DNA of 64,000 nucleotides from Pisolithus tinctorius. Taxonomy: Eukaryota; Basidiomycota; Agaricomycetes; Boletales; Pisolithaceae. Both the position numbers and the translations under genes were made by a program. The stretch covers positions 868,001-932,000 of the forward strand of contig JANFAH010000013.1 of assembly GCA_024663395.1 (NCBI GenBank). Direction: 5' to 3'. The notes below the pieces were generated by a model. That model saw nothing but the letters and a program-made list of their open reading frames with translations, was not told the origin of the DNA and searched no databases. Below are positions 1 to 12,437 of this stretch, in pieces. Position 1 is the stretch's first letter. Every line of letters starts with the position of its first letter.

Positions 1-876
1 AGCCTTCAGAAGAGTTTGTCGCTTCCCGAGAGTATGTCAGCAAGCTTGGAAACGGCTCGAGGCTCGAGTACTTCGCCGCGGACGTGCGTGACCAACAGTT
101 GCTTTGGAAGAAAGCAGAGGAGATAGGCGATAAGGAGCAAAGGTTGGATATTTGTGTGGCTGCCGCCGGTGTTCTCAAGCCGCAGATGGATTGCTTGGAA
201 TATTCTGCAGACCTGTTCAGAGAGGTAATATATGCCACGGGAACCAGAACCCCGTTTGTTTGATGGTTACATTTTGATCTAGGTCGTGGAGGTGAACATA
301 ACTGGCGTTCTGCTTACGGCACAGGCTGCTGGACGGCAGATGGCACGCTTCGGCCGTGGTGGCAGCATCATCTTGATCGCGTCGATATCAGGAAGTCTTA
401 CCAACAGGGTAAGCTTGGCCTGATGTGACGTACGATATAACGAACGTGCTGCAGGACCACGCATGGGTTTCATACAACTCGTCCAAGTCTGCTGTGTTGC
501 AGATGGCACGTAGCATGGCATGTGAACTCGGAGAGAAGAAGATTCGTGTGAATACGTTGTCCCCCGGCTATATGTTCACCGAGTACGTACATATGGTTCT
601 CATGTTCGTGGCAGCCTTGTGTCTGATCGGGAGAGCGAGCCAGGATGACTGCAGCATTCCTTGATAACCAGCCTCACTTGCTCGACAAGTGGTCCAGCTT
701 GAACCCGCTTGGACGAATGGGAAGGCCTGATGAGCTTCGCGGTGTTATCACCTGGCTTGCATCTGATGCGTCTACATTCTGCACTGGAAGCGAGTTAGTG
801 TTTATCGTCCTCGTTGGCACGCACTACTCATGCACGTCTCAGCATCGTTGTCAGCGGTGGACACCACTCGTGGTAG
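1..876 (+). CDS. Short-chain dehydrogenase/reductase, sorbose reductase / mannitol 2-dehydrogenase-like (5' partial)
   Basis: NAD(P)-dependent SDR, C-terminal part only; the N-terminal Rossmann glycine motif lies left of the window. Exons read as 3-224, 283-408, 455-582, 644-793 and 843-876, each bordered by GT..AG with phases that keep the frame. Visible family marks are AAAGV after the third strand, VNITGVLLTAQ, a Ser-containing IASISGS segment, the catalytic YNSSK (Tyr and Lys of YxxxK) and VNTLSPGYM followed by a PLGRMGRPDELRG segment. The tail ends SGGHHSW. The LSPGY and CTGSE..VSGGHHSW signatures are typical of fungal mannitol/sorbose-type reductases, which interconvert ketoses and sugar alcohols in the cytosol. 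Substrate cannot be fixed from sequence. It faces the GH3 gene tail to tail. Confidence 0.85.
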
Positions 877-1330
877 TATGCATATACCTGTAAAATATAA
901 ATGTAGTTTCCTCACGAGAAGTAATTATTCTTGATTTTCCCTTTTTTTGTGATGTGCACTTTTCGATCGGCGCAGTGACTTACCAACAGCAGATTCAAAG
1001 TAAGACGCAACCAAAGCACCAGGAATGCTTTGCCCCCAAGTAACAACGGGGACAATTACCCAGGCATTTTGCAGAGACCTGGATGAACCAGTGGGTCCAT
1101 ACAAAAATACATGGTCCAATACACTGCTATCGACGACACGTCCATCCTCTATGCCTAATGTGTTAAGTACATACATAAATCTAGAGCACTGATGACACAG
1201 GCCATTCCGTTCGGGTCGCGACGTCGCCAGGAAGTGTGACTAGACCAGGACCATGTCGGTCAAACAGACGCAACATGAGTTGTTTATGTGTCTTCGTGAT
1301 AGCATCGATAGCGTCACTCTCTACTCACAG
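877..1330. other. Convergent intergenic region
   Basis: Between the SDR stop and the GH3 stop. It starts with an AT-rich stretch that could serve 3' processing (aaatataaatgtag near 895). No coding frame with family character is seen; the short minus-strand frame at 925-1176 looks random. Confidence 0.5.
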
Positions 1331-3437
1331 TCAGCCTTGCAAGGCTCTACCGTTCGAATCTACACCCAATTCCCTCCGGACTCGCGCTAACATCCACTCT
1401 CGGGCCGTATTGTCCGATATCAACACAGGGACCTTGGTTTGTCCAGAACCGGAGTTGGTCACTCCGATTCTCCAATGTCTGTATTCCCCGAACGTTCCGG
1501 GCTCCAACACCCGGATAGTGGGTATCTGCATTCTCTGTGGATCAAACTCCTCGTTTAGGCGACAAAGTTCGTTGCGGAGTTTCGTGGGAGCTTTGGCGGC
1601 CTCGGGATCTTTGGAGTTGGTGATAGTAAGAATCATCGTGAACTACCTGGGAGATATTAGTCACGTACGAAGTTCGCCATGAACCTCGACAAGATATCCA
1701 AGGGTGGGAATCCCGCTGCAGCTATCGATGATGGCAGTGAATTCGACTATCGGGGCAAGGGTATCTTGCACCGCTAAGATAGCAGTGGCGATATGCTTCT
1801 CGGTCAATACACCCCCTGCCATCCATGTAATGACACTACGCATTTTCTTCAGTCAAGAAACGTGGTGAGGATATCAGCATACTTGCTTTCGTCGTTCCAA
1901 GTAACGAATGATAGGTGAGCCATCGGTCGGATCAAAGCCCGCAATTTCGACAACATCTCCAGGACGGTAGCGCCACATTCCATCACGAGTGGTGGCCACG
2001 ATCTCGTAGTGTTTCCCAACCTCAACTAGCCACTTTCCTTTGAATCAGATTGGACCGGGTCAAAGGAAAAGCGAACAAGCTTACAGGGGGTACGATACTA
2101 GACGTATTTTCCTCCTTGACCACGTCAAGGTATTCGATGATGTCTTGTGATGTGGCTTTGAAAAGATTCAGATCTGAAGGGTCATAGACTGAAGCGATGT
2201 AGACTTCGGAACAGGCAAACCCGAGGCTACGCAACTGCACGTCGGGGCCCAAGTAGAATCGTAACTAATGCAGAAGCTGGGCGTGAGAGTGTTGGTCTAT
2301 GTAATGAAGCTGACCTTCGGAACCCCAACAGAGAAAACACCACTACTGATGGAGATAGTGGTCTTGAGCATCGGCCAAATCTTCAACAGCCAGCCAGGTT
2401 GGTCCGTTGCTTTACCGACTGCACGAAGCTGAGCAGCACGCTCTGGGCGTGGAGGAAAATGGGGCTGAATAGAACACCCAGATCAGCTTGCTACAAATTC
2501 TAACTAGCAGGGAAATGATTACTTGGAGGTGTTCCCGGACACCTTTGATCTCATCCCAGGCGGGGAGTTCACCTGTCTCAATGGAATTAATCAGGAATTC
2601 CCACTCTTCTTCCATATACCGTATCATATCGACTGCGGACGTAGTAAAGGGTATAGATATCGTCTCAACCTTGCTATCCGCGAGTGCAAAGAGTGTGTGC
2701 GTGAGCAAAAATGTGCGATGGTCGCGGATGAAGCCGACGGCGGGCGGAGAAGTGGCCCATTTTCCTGGTGAGCGACGATTTTACTGTAAAGACAAACATT
2801 TCAGCTTGAAGTGGTAGGACCTACCCGCCAACTTAATATTCAACTGATCGTTTTCCACTGTCAAACCATGCCGCATACGGGCCGCTCCAGATGACTCTAA
2901 ACCGGCGGGTATCGTTTTAATTATGTCTCCGTTGCGATTTTGGATTTTCACCAACTGGCGATAGTGGAGGGAAAAGGTCCAGAAGGTCGTTCTTCCCTCA
3001 CCATAGGCATAGGGCGAACCTTGATCGTGTTGATACTTGCAGAAAAACTTTGGCTTTGGGTTCGAGGTCGAACTCGTGGTCGCTATGTGATGAGGCAAAC
3101 CAGGCGAGAACATATCTCGAACATCGTCCTCCTGACAAGTTTCCACAAGGAATTTAGCCACGAAAGGCTCGTAAGAGCTGTAGGTTGTTAACGGGATCGT
3201 GGTGCGATAGGTTTCCAGGAGGATATCATCTGAAATGCCGCCATAATCACCTCTCCCAAGGTTGCGTATTGCACCGTGAAACGATGCAAATATAGGAGAT
3301 TCGGAAAAATAGCGGGTGTGTTTGTTCTTCTTGATAAGAGCTAGCAATGTAGCCTCTACGCGATTCTTGAGTACACTGACAAGATCAGGGGACAAGACAT
3401 GGATGGGCTGGAGAACTTGTGACTCGGAGGGTGACAT
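1331..3437 (-). CDS. GH3-family acyl-adenylate-forming protein
   Basis: Member of the GH3 (auxin-responsive/JAR1-type) family of adenylating enzymes that join carboxylic acids to amino acids in plants; the fungal role is not established. The N-terminal exon (2781-3437) has the family opening ESPIFASFHGA, then TTIPLTTYSSYEPFVAKF and the nucleotide-binding loop TTSSTSNPKPK, the GH3 counterpart of the SSGTSxGxxK motif. Later exons show RSLGFACSEVYIASVYDPSD (2022-2252) and, near 1890-2000, the DGMWRYRPGDVVEIAGFDP block that closes the active site. The C-terminal exon (1331-1636) carries IRVLEPGTFGEYRHWRI. At least six exons; internal borders approximate. All key blocks are present, so I judge it intact. 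Confidence 0.85.
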
Positions 3438-4510
3438 TGTGGACAGGCAACTTGCCTGAAGCCGACATATGTACTGGTATTATATCTACACACATCCCCC
3501 TCGCCACTGAAAAGAAGCGCGCAAGATAATTTTTCCTCGGACCGGATAACCTCCGAGCGATGTAGTAGTGCCACCCCCATTGACTGAACGCCACCAGCGA
3601 GCAGATTTAGTCGGTGGGTTTTAGTACGACTGTTATGTACCCGGCCATGTACACTTACCAGTAGCAAGGAAGCGCGAACTTGCAGAGTAAGTTGTTATCC
3701 TTGGTCGCCGTCATGAGAGCACGTTCACCTTCGTGGAGCTTCTCTCGCATAAATAACTCGCTGGAAGCGCCAGAACGGTCCTGCAACCGCAACCCTATAC
3801 ATATGGGATAGTTAGAACATGTGCACCTTTCGCTCTCAGGGGCCGAACGGTTAATGTCTTCCGTCGAGTCCTTTCCTGCGGAAGATAGGGGACCACACGT
3901 GAGAAAGTCGGATGCTCAACGTTGCATAAAACCCCGCCAGAACCTGCTCTGGTATTTTCAGACTCCGTCCCAATCAGTTGCGAGCCGGCTGAAGACCCCA
4001 CTTCGCGAAGCGTTCTCGTATAGTAGAAGAAATTCGACTTCCAGGAACCCAAGCCCCTTCCCACGTCTGACTGCTTCCTCTAACCTGAAGCCCTGAACGG
4101 GGATATACATAGTATAATACCTGCGATCAGAAGGAATCCCTGAGCGTTGATCATCATTATCTGATCCCGCCATTCGTCGGAACATTACACATCTTCAAGA
4201 ACTGGAAACACCGCGGATTGAAGCTGTGGTTGAACATTCTGCACGATAGTGGTTTTCGTCTTGTAATTACCCCATGGACTTTCGTCACCTTTACCTACTG
4301 CACTGCACAATCTAGACCCTGTGTACCTGAGCGAGCAACAAGGTGGCATTTTCCGTTCAGATATATGGTTACAAGAAAAAATTACAGCGACTCAACAACA
4401 ATATATAGAGGTACGCAGTCCTTGACTGCCTCTAAAGAACATAGCATGCGAAAGCGGAGAGCGTATTCATATTTACTTTTTTGTGTTTCATGGGGTAACA
4501 GAAAATGGAA
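3438..4510. other. Intergenic region between the GH3 and membrane-protein genes
   Basis: Contains the presumed GH3 promoter on the minus strand. Several 70-100 codon frames exist on both strands, but none has intron-supported continuation or recognisable motifs. Nothing else seen. Confidence 0.45.
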
Positions 4511-6379
4511 TCACCGATAAGTCGTCGAATCTTGTAGACGCCATTTCCGAAGAGGTCCCCACCACCACATGGACGACCCTGTGGCGTCATCCACTTCTTG
4601 AAATCGCGCCGGTGGAGACGACGACCGCGGCTCCGTTGGCGACGACGACGTTTGTGACGGCGATGATTGTGGCGCGGCGTAATGGTGTCCGCTCGTACTC
4701 CGTCGACGTAGCTGAACGTGCTGATCCCGATACCGATCCTGAGATGGGGCACCACCATCTGACTCCGTACCAGAGGACGAAGAAAATTCGTCATCATTGT
4801 CTACATTCTTGACCTTGCTCCCACTCGGGCCGGCAATTTCCTCGTCGGCCCCAAGTTCTTCCCTCCGTTCTCGCTCTGCTTCCCGCACACCGTAGTGACC
4901 AAGACCCCAGCCGACAACTTGTGCCCCCGGCTCCCGCATCGAGTTTCGGGCTTCCTCTCGCCCGAACACCTGGTGGATTCGTTCGACTCGCTCGACTGCT
5001 TGGAGATGTGCAGCTGTCAAGTGATCGTGACGTAGTCGCGCAAACCAACTCTGTGCAAGGTGTACGGGATGCAGCAACCGCCACGTCGTTGGCGCCGTGC
5101 CCGTCGTCGAGGATGGTGCGCGACCCGTCGTCTGCCTCCCTCCGCCGTCTGACTCCTCACCCTGTTGTGTGCGCACGCTGGTACCAGTCGGCTTGAACGT
5201 GCTCGTGACACCTTTCCACACAGATCTTGCACGTTCCCTCTGCTCCTTCCGCCTTTGTTCCCTGAGTTTCCTCTTCTGTTGTCTCTTATGCTCCTTGGCG
5301 AGCGACTCCTCGACTTCTCTAACGCCCACACCTGCACCTACCCACCACCACCAGCCCAAAAAGCTCTGCCAAAGCACGACGGCCCACATTAATTTTGGCA
5401 TCCACGTATACTGGTCTTGTCTAGGTATATAAATAAAGTTGAGCGTGGTGGAGATGAGTGCGAGTATGATAGCGCCAGCTCCGAATGCGGCTGTTCCACC
5501 GTCTGTGCGCCAAGCTTGCTTTCGGTTGACAAAGAATCCCCAAATAACGAGAGAGGAGGTGAAGAGAAGGGACAGAGCGGCATTGCAGACGTTGCGGACG
5601 CCTTCGGATACTCCGATGGCATTAGGACCGGCTATGAGAGGGAGGAGCTGCATGACAGCGGATATGATAGCAAGGGGACCTGTGAGGGGTGCGTTCAGGG
5701 TCTCTTATCTTTGCACAGGAAACGAAATAATATACCGAGAGTGAAAAAGATAAGCTTTGCCTCGAGATCGGAGGGATAGAGGAGAGTCAGAAAATGTATA
5801 TGAGTTATCTGGCATAGACATGAGTTTGAGCTGCGTACAAAAGAGGGAGGGGAAGACGACCTGAACGATGACGGAAGTAGTTGCATTCATAGCAGTCCAC
5901 GTGGCGATCTGAGCAAAGGTCCATTGGGTCTGATACGCGACGGTCGGGTCGGTCGTGTTCAAGGTGCCATTGAGCTGTACTTTTGGCATGTCTACAGCCA
6001 AGTAAGAAAGCATGTATGGCCAGTGCTGGCTCTCTAGGACGGTGGACATGAATACGACATAGAGGGTAGCGATGACCGAGGCGAGGAGGGTGATTACGCC
6101 GGTTAGTTGGAGGATGTAATTTAGGCGAGCGATGGGCCAGTGGTACTGTGCGGTGAAGATAAGATGGAGAAGCAGCACGACGACGAGGGTGAGCACGATT
6201 CCGGTAGTGAGGATCTGGACGGGGAGAGACTGAGCGAAGGGGGGACGATAGCGGAGGATTGGGTCGGAGGCGTAGGAGGAGGACTGGTTGGAGGACGAGT
6301 CTGCCATGGCGGAGGGGATGAGGTAGCAAAGGAAGAGCAGCCATCGCCACCCCTGGGGGCCAAGCCAAGTCTTGGCCAT
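4511..6379 (-). CDS. Basidiomycete multi-pass membrane protein of unknown function
   Basis: Two large exons. The first (about 5760-6379) starts MAKTWLGPQGWRWLLF, with a hydrophobic signal-like start, a loop, then a membrane segment TGIVLTLVVVLLLHLIF and two or three more (LTGVITLLASVIATLYVVF; ATTSVIVQVVFPSLF). The second (4511 to about 5690) adds PLTGPLAIISAVMQLLPLIAG, a segment ending SSLVIWGFFVN, ALISTTLNFIYI and a Trp-rich WQSFLGWWWWVGAGVGV. A long charged tail follows, with a K/R/Q-rich helix (HKRQQKRKLREQRRKEQRE) and Ser/Pro-rich disorder, probably cytosolic. In all about seven membrane spans. The first Met of the frame is upstream, but the Met at 6379 starts directly at the hydrophobic segment. 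No enzyme motif seen. Confidence 0.75.
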
Positions 6380-6692
6380 CGAGCCCACCGACATCCTACA
6401 CTTTAGTGACAAGAGCTGCAAGGTACACGTCACACGTCACACTTGTCACACTCTCCCTTCTTCTTCTTCTTCTTCTTCTTGGCATGCCCGAATTGGTAAG
6501 CAGACCACACCCTTCTTTTCAAATTGTCGTCTCAGCCAGGATTAACCTCGGGGTAATACGTGGATAACTATCATCGTCGCAACAGCCTCAACAGCGTCTC
6601 TATCCCATCCCATCCAAATCCATCTTCCGTAAGGTAACACACAAACATGGGTTCTTTCGATGCATCGAACTTTCTCTGCCCATTTCGCCACA
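6380..6692. other. Short intergenic region with a pyrimidine microsatellite
   Basis: Head-to-tail spacer between the membrane protein start (6379) and the end of the next minus-strand gene. It contains a (CTT)n run and otherwise nothing recognised. Confidence 0.5.
6457..6480. repeat. (CTT)8 microsatellite
   Basis: Eight perfect CTT units just upstream of the membrane-protein gene; on that gene's strand it is an AAG tract about 80 bp before the start codon. Confidence 0.9.
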
Positions 6693-8056
6693 TCAGTAAT
6701 CTCTCAAGCGCTTTTGGGTAATCCTCACCCTAAAATCACTCCTTTGGAGCAAGTTTGCGCCCTTGGATACGTTCCGGTACGTCTGACTCAACCACGTGAA
6801 CTTCCATCCAGATATATTCCTCGTCGGTTCAAGGTCCCCTGCCGCGCTGATGTTGAACGTAACCGACATGCTGCCTCCTTGCTCACGCTTGTTGTCCAGG
6901 TCTTGCAGCCCATCGTGAATAAGCCGCTCAGACGTCCCCTTGGGTGCGTCTGGAAACGAGACGCAGTTCTTGATCACGTAGGAATCCCCAGCCGGCGTCA
7001 AAATGAGTATGCCAACGAGCTGCACATGCTTCAGAACGCCCCGGCATGCAGTGTGAACACCGAACCCACCTTTTCGCCCTTCTTCGCTACCCAATACAGA
7101 CGGTTCTCAAAATCGAGCCAGGGGTCAAAGGATGTCTGTAGAGTCCCCCGTCAGTCCAATATGGTCCACAACAAGAACAGATAATCATACAGCAGCCAAT
7201 TGCAAACCTTTCCTATTCTTCTTCCATTCCTCGATCCCAGCCTCAACTTCTTCTCTCAGCTCTTGTGTCCACTCCTCGCGATTGATCCTGACAACCTCTA
7301 TCTTCGCCCTTGCTGCCCGCCTCAAATTCTTCTTCAAATCCTTCACCATCGGTCCATGCCCACCCTTATCGTCCTCGCTCGTCAGCTCCAACACGTGCTC
7401 CGCATCGATCACGTCCTCGTTTATACAGTGCACCGTCGACCATCCCATGTTACCCAGTATATCCTCCAGTTCAGCGTCGACGCAACAATACACTGGGCGC
7501 AAGTGGTGTGATTGGACCCACTCCACGAATGCTATTGCTACCCTTCGTATTTCATCCTCTTTCTTTTCAGGCACGATTGGGCTCCCCCATGCAAATACCC
7601 ATCCATCTGCGCACAGATATCCTTGTATAGGTAAGAATGAACCCGCAGATGACTGTGGCGAGCTTGGTCGCCATACATGGTACCGCTCTCTTTCCAGCCA
7701 CGCCGTCGCTGGTGCGTGTCCGTGCTTGGCGATGATGTCGGCAAGCTCAGCGGAGTCGATCGGGGTGCCAGAGACAGGATCTGGAGGAAGAGGGGCAACG
7801 GTGTTGGTACTCGTTCTCGTTCTTGTGCTCTCGACCGAGTCGTCTAGGACGTAACGCGTTTGTTAGCATATGACCCCATAAAATTCCGCGTGGGATCTTT
7901 GAAAGGAGGGCTTGGCACACCTGGGCTGCTGTGCTCCCGAGTGCAACCAGAGTTGTTTTCGCTCTTGTTTACCGTGTTCGTCCTCTCGCTCTCGCACTCC
8001 TGCGAGCGTAATGCATCCTTGCGGGAGTTTTTGAATATGCGAGAAAAGGCTTTCAT
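6693..8056 (-). CDS. DUF2156 / phosphatidylglycerol lysyltransferase C-terminal-like (GNAT-fold) protein
   Basis: Exon 1 is 7922-8056 (maybe one base more), then a 77-nt intron (7844-7920), exon 2 to about 7185 and further exons to 6693. The frame runs MKAFSRIFKNSRKD, an acidic linker, PVSGTPIDSAELADIIAKHG, then RPVYCCVDAELEDILG, GWSTVHCINEDVID and KDLKKNLRRAARAKIEV, and after two introns VGILILTPAGDSYVIKNCV, FPDAPKGTSERLIHDGLQDL and SGWKFTWLSQTY. This pattern fits the DUF2156 domain, whose members move an aminoacyl group from tRNA to a lipid (bacterial MprF; fungal sterol aminoacylating enzymes). It stands alone, with no tRNA-synthetase domain. Substrate is inference. A near-cysteine pair (CC in VYCCV) is conserved-looking. 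Confidence 0.65.
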
Positions 8057-8571
8057 GGGTGGAAGGTTGTATCAATGACACGAATCGTTGCATAGCTCCA
8101 GGGTATTTATCGTGGTACGGGCCGCGGGCTAGCCCCAACCCCTGGGGGCTCGATTTGACGGGGCCTGTGACGTCAGTGGTCTAATGATGCTCCTGATATT
8201 ATGACCGCAAATCGGCTGGAAATCGGCTGGGCTGACGTTTTGTCTCCCATGTACATACGGGCACCCCAAGCACGTACACAGAGATCATCGCCGTCACCTC
8301 CCAAAGCATTGTCATTCTCCCCTCAGAACTCTGACCCGGAATGTTGGACCAGCGTTTCTCAAACGGTTTTCCAGATCTGGACCAAGGACTAGGTGCTTCC
8401 GCACAGGTTCATATTGGAGCTGCGTCGCGTTGTTCAGTAGAGCTGCACTCTCGAACATGAACCAGTAAACTCAGGTGTGCTAATAAATCATACAACTATA
8501 TAAAGGGTCCGACAGTGCCCCTAGTAACCAACAATCCAGGAGAAATATGAGTCGTGACTTGACTGCAATGG
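8057..8571. other. Intergenic region
   Basis: Upstream of the DUF2156-like gene and downstream of the next minus-strand gene. A tataaa-like motif near 8500 and AT-rich sequence; no credible gene. Confidence 0.45.
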
Positions 8572-10905
8572 TTACACATCTCCGAATTCCAGTTCTGCGA
8601 GCACCTCCAGTTGCTCTGCGATCAGCGGAAGCGACCACGTCCATTCTACCGGCATCCACCCGAAGAGTTCTTCTGCACAGTCATTGACTACCTTGTCTCC
8701 GGCTTCTGCGTATTTGCGTAGGGTATATTCTCCCTCTCCGTATCCTTTGGCGCAAAGTGCTGCCCAAGCCAGGTTTCGTGCCAGATGGCTGTGGTCGCGG
8801 TTCGGAATCGCATCGAGAACGACCAAATACTTCACCGGAAACGTCTTGAATCGAAAGAACCACTTTTTCTCCGACGCGTGGACCGTGAAATAGCCGCGGT
8901 TGTCTTTCGTTGTCCCATATAAGAGGTCGAGGGCAGTTCTCTTGACCTTCCACTCGCCATCACCCTTTGGAGGATCCGAGGCCGGCGCAGGTGGTGCTTC
9001 GAAGGTGCGGATTCGCATGCTCGGTAAAGCTTCTCCGGGGCCAGCTCCGAATGCAACGACTTGGTCGGGATCCGTTTCCGATCGAACGATGACTTGGAAC
9101 AGGTCGGGGCGTGCCCGTAGTTCTCGTATAAAAGCATCGGTAAAAGCGTCGCTCTCGTTCCTGATAGCGGCGAAAAGGTGTACCCTGGCCTCGTGTTCGG
9201 CCCACACAATGCAATCGTGCTTCCTCGCTTTCCCTGAAGTAGGAACAGGACCTTTCGCATTGGTCGACGGAGGAGACACCATGTCCGCGACTACCACGCC
9301 GCACAGCGATAAATGGAGTCGCGATAGCGAAGGATCCAAAGGTCCAGGCTGGTTGCGACAGAAACTTGGAGGTGGAACGAGACCCAACACGCAGAATGAA
9401 AGAAAAGTTATGAGGTCGTCAAAATTTTGGCAAAGTCGGACGAAGCGATGCTCCATGTCGTTGGGCGGACTGGTCAATTTGAGGAGATACTATCGACGCC
9501 GTTGATGCTTGGAGTAGCACCACCAGTTAGCAAAGAGGACGCACCCACCAGGATTCGTTCGTAAGGTCGGTAGCCTTGAAGATATACCCCCCGAGCAGTT
9601 GTAGCCTATCTTCTGATTTCTGGATCGAAGGGGAAACGTGGTAGGCTGGGAGAATTGTGACTTACCATCGGTGGTGTTGTTTGGGGTCACAGTGTCCTCA
9701 CTGCCCTCACTGCCCTCACGGGAAATGGTGAGCGCATCCGCTATCGCATCTTTACACCATGTCAGCGTAGATCCCAACAATTCTGTAAACAAATCAATGA
9801 ATCTGACAGCATCTTCGGCGTCGAAATCGTTGCTCTGGAAGAAGTCATCCAAAGACGTCTTGCGTAGTGATTTCATAAAGAGGGTGGGTTCATGAAAAAT
9901 TATGCGTCGCGCGAACTGTTGATAACAAAGGTGGATCATCTCCACCACAGCCTCGGTCGCCTCTTCGCATGGAGAATCCGTTTCTTCCCTTATGGCCTTG
10001 CATTCAGGGTCCATAAAGAGACTAAATTCGGTGAGAAGTGCGTGCTTCCTCCTGCACACAGGGGGGTGGAACGGATTTATGATGAAAAGTACGTTTTGAG
10101 GAAGGAGACAACTTACTCCGCAAGTAGGATCTCGATAAGATCTTCGTTGCCCGTTTCGGGTACGCGGGCAAGGGTCCTGCCCTCCACCTGCAACACCTCA
10201 AAAAGACGGGAGTCTGACCCTGCCGCCGCAATAAGATCTTCCGTCCGTCGCGAGGCACGCGGATACGGCGAAGGTGAACGGGCGTCGGCCGACTTGGCTA
10301 TCTCTCGCGCGCTCGGAATAATCGAAATGTACAGCTCATACGCACGAGTGTGCAGTTTGTCCAGAGTGTCGCGAGCATTTGCCATCTCCTTTTGGAGGAA
10401 TTTCATGCGCGCCTTGTGTGCGTCGTCCACTAGTGATGACGAAGAGTCAGGGGAAGAGTCAAAAAAGGGCGCATACATTCGCTTGCTCGCCTTCAAGACG
10501 GAACCTCCGGGCATGTAAAAGACTCCCTTCTGTTTCGATCCGGATAGCATCGATATACTGACGGACCAAACGGGCCTTTTCCAGAACTGTGCTCCAGTCC
10601 GTGTACCGCCTAATTTGCTCGCTGGCGGGAAGCTGTCGACCCCACTTTATTTGGTCCACCTCCTTGGATGCATCTGCGTATCTTTTGTACAGGATCTGGA
10701 ACTGGCCGCGATGCACGTCGCAACGAGGTGGATATCCTTGTGTGGCGGGTCTCCAACACAGGGTCTCCTCGTCGACTTGGAAAGTAAGGCATTGAGCGGG
10801 TTCTGCTTCTGGCGTTACTGTCTGACTCTCAGAAGCGATCTGGGGCTGGGGGCGATCTTTCTTAGTCTTTGACTTTCCTTTGACTTTGTTTCGTGGTCCT
10901 GGCAT
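8572..10905 (-). CDS. Unrecognised multi-exon basidiomycete protein (about 650-700 aa)
   Basis: I join what look like three small genes into one, because the splice phases fit. The N-terminal exon starts MPGPRNKVKGKSKTKK (10905) and contains a Cys/His patch (LCWRPATQGYPPRCDVHRGQ) followed by a helical stretch. Then comes DDAHKARMKFLQKEMANARD, an intron ending at gtgcag near 10054, RKHALLTEFSLFMDPECKAI, an intron ending cagaag near 9610, RLQLLGGYIFKATDLTNESW, an intron ending gatag, and finally YLLKLTSPPNDMEHRFVRLC leading into the 8572 exon. The first intron is the least certain. No catalytic motif was recognised; the Cys/His patch could bind a metal. Conserved-looking and probably cytosolic or nuclear. 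Confidence 0.6.
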
Positions 10906-11181
10906 GATGGCGGGTTGTGGATGACAGTGGTTGGCTGACCGAACCACTCAACTTCGAAACTTGGTAATAAATGCAATTGTCACGTGGATGGTCGGGACGG
11001 TACGAACAGGATAGACGACTGCGAATATCATAGAGCTTGGAATGGGGTAAGGGGGTACAATAGCGGGGGACAATACAGTAGCTGTAACCGTGCAGTGACA
11101 CAGGAATACATGGGGGGCGCGTTTAACATAGCAATACATACCATAAAGATAACATATCATGCAAAGTCCGTGCAGATGTCC

Positions 11182-12437
11182 TCACGTCACGCCCACTGCG
11201 TGAATCAGAGAAAAGATGGCTCTCATTCGCCTTCCGGCGAGAGACGAAACGTCGTGAACAGTGGTGGGTAAGAGAGATGAATATCTCAGGGGCAGAGTGA
11301 GAGTGGATCGAGCGAAGAGGTTTCGCAACGCATCTAAACACGCCGATACCTCAACTTTGCGATCGAACTCTGGAATTTCGGGTACGCTAGACTGCACGTG
11401 CAACATACGATTTGAGCAGGAAGACCCTCATTCAAAAATACGACTTACTAGTTCGTCCGTTATACGATCAAGATAAGCTGCCAGCAGAGACAAACCCTCG
11501 ATCATCTCGTCCAGCCTAGCGAGTAGCCCGCTGAATGCCTCTTGCTTAGTTGCATACGCATAGTCGTTTCGACGCCACCAAAAGCGTCGAGTATCGTAAA
11601 ATTGTCGCCCATCCTCGCGGTGAGCAACCATTGAAGCCAGGCGTTGGCGGGTTATTCGCAAACTGTCTAATAATCGTCTGACGCGGGGTTGAGCTGCAGA
11701 GTATTCAAGAAGTAGGCTGGAAGAAATCCGATGATAGACAGCCAGAGCGTGAATATCATGGTCTTCTTCTCCCCCTCTTGTGTACGAGTAGCCAGGACAG
11801 GACAGGGCACTCAAACGATCGAGCTCGTCAAGTGCATATGTAAACTGTAGCACACGTGAGTGAACTGAAAGATACGACGGGTACAATAACATACCGATTT
11901 ACCAATGAATCCTCGCGGAGTGAGATCGATAAGAGGGGTATGCAATAGTTCTGTCACGTTAACTCCAGAGTATTCGGTCAATCGTCGACCATATGGCAAG
12001 TGGCTTTGCTCAGTCAACAAGCTTGCCCACTGAAGCGCCTCCAGGCTGACAGACACTGGTGAATCTCATGTGACGCGAATGGACGTTCAATCACACTTAC
12101 TTCGCCTGATCCTCCTCCAGAAGTTCATGGAAACGAATGCCAAGACTCGTAGTCCATGTTGCCATAGAATTGGCCAATTTGATCTGATCTGCGACGAATT
12201 GCAAGACTGCAGCCGTTGTTGGAGTGGGATCAGATGATTCACGAGAGGAGGGTAGCACCGTCCGACAAGGCAGATACTTGGAGTGAGATGGTGATCGACA
12301 AACATAAAGTGCCTGCAGCAAGGTATCTTATCGTCATAGTCTAGAGCAGCAGAGTTCGAACTCACTGTGTCAGCGACGACTCTTAAAACAAGGAAGACAA
12401 CAACAAGTACACAAAACTGCTTGAAGGTCTCCAACAT
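11182..12437 (-). CDS. Unrecognised secreted or membrane-anchored protein
   Basis: Five exons reconstructed. Exon 1 starts MLETFKQFCVLVVVFLVLRV, a signal peptide or membrane anchor. An intron (gtgagt..ctgcag) leads to ALYVCRSPSHSKYLPC and a helical region ending LGIRFHELLEEDQA. The next exons read LEALQWASLLTEQSHLPYGR to TPRGFIGKS, then FTYALDELDRLSALSCPGYS, a long helical domain ending YLDRITDEL, and a last exon (11182 to about 11397) starting SSVPEIPEFDRKVEVSACLD. Phases agree at each join. The next exon after the anchor holds two Cys. No family recognised. A second Met at 12452 in the same frame is an alternative start. Confidence 0.6.

Noticed and set aside
3356..3667. Upstream extension of the GH3 gene
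   Set aside because: The 3437 start already gives the usual GH3 N-terminus; the upstream frame has no family likeness.
5805..6368. 187-codon minus-strand Pro/Arg/His-rich frame
   Set aside because: Shifted frame over the membrane-protein exon; composition is typical of a GC-rich shadow.
7132..7854. 240-codon plus-strand Ser/Leu-rich frame
   Set aside because: Exact antisense of the DUF2156-like exon, whose conserved motifs are on the minus strand.
8900..9505. 201-codon plus-strand frame
   Set aside because: Antisense shadow of the 8572-10905 gene; low-complexity Ser/Arg content and no start context.
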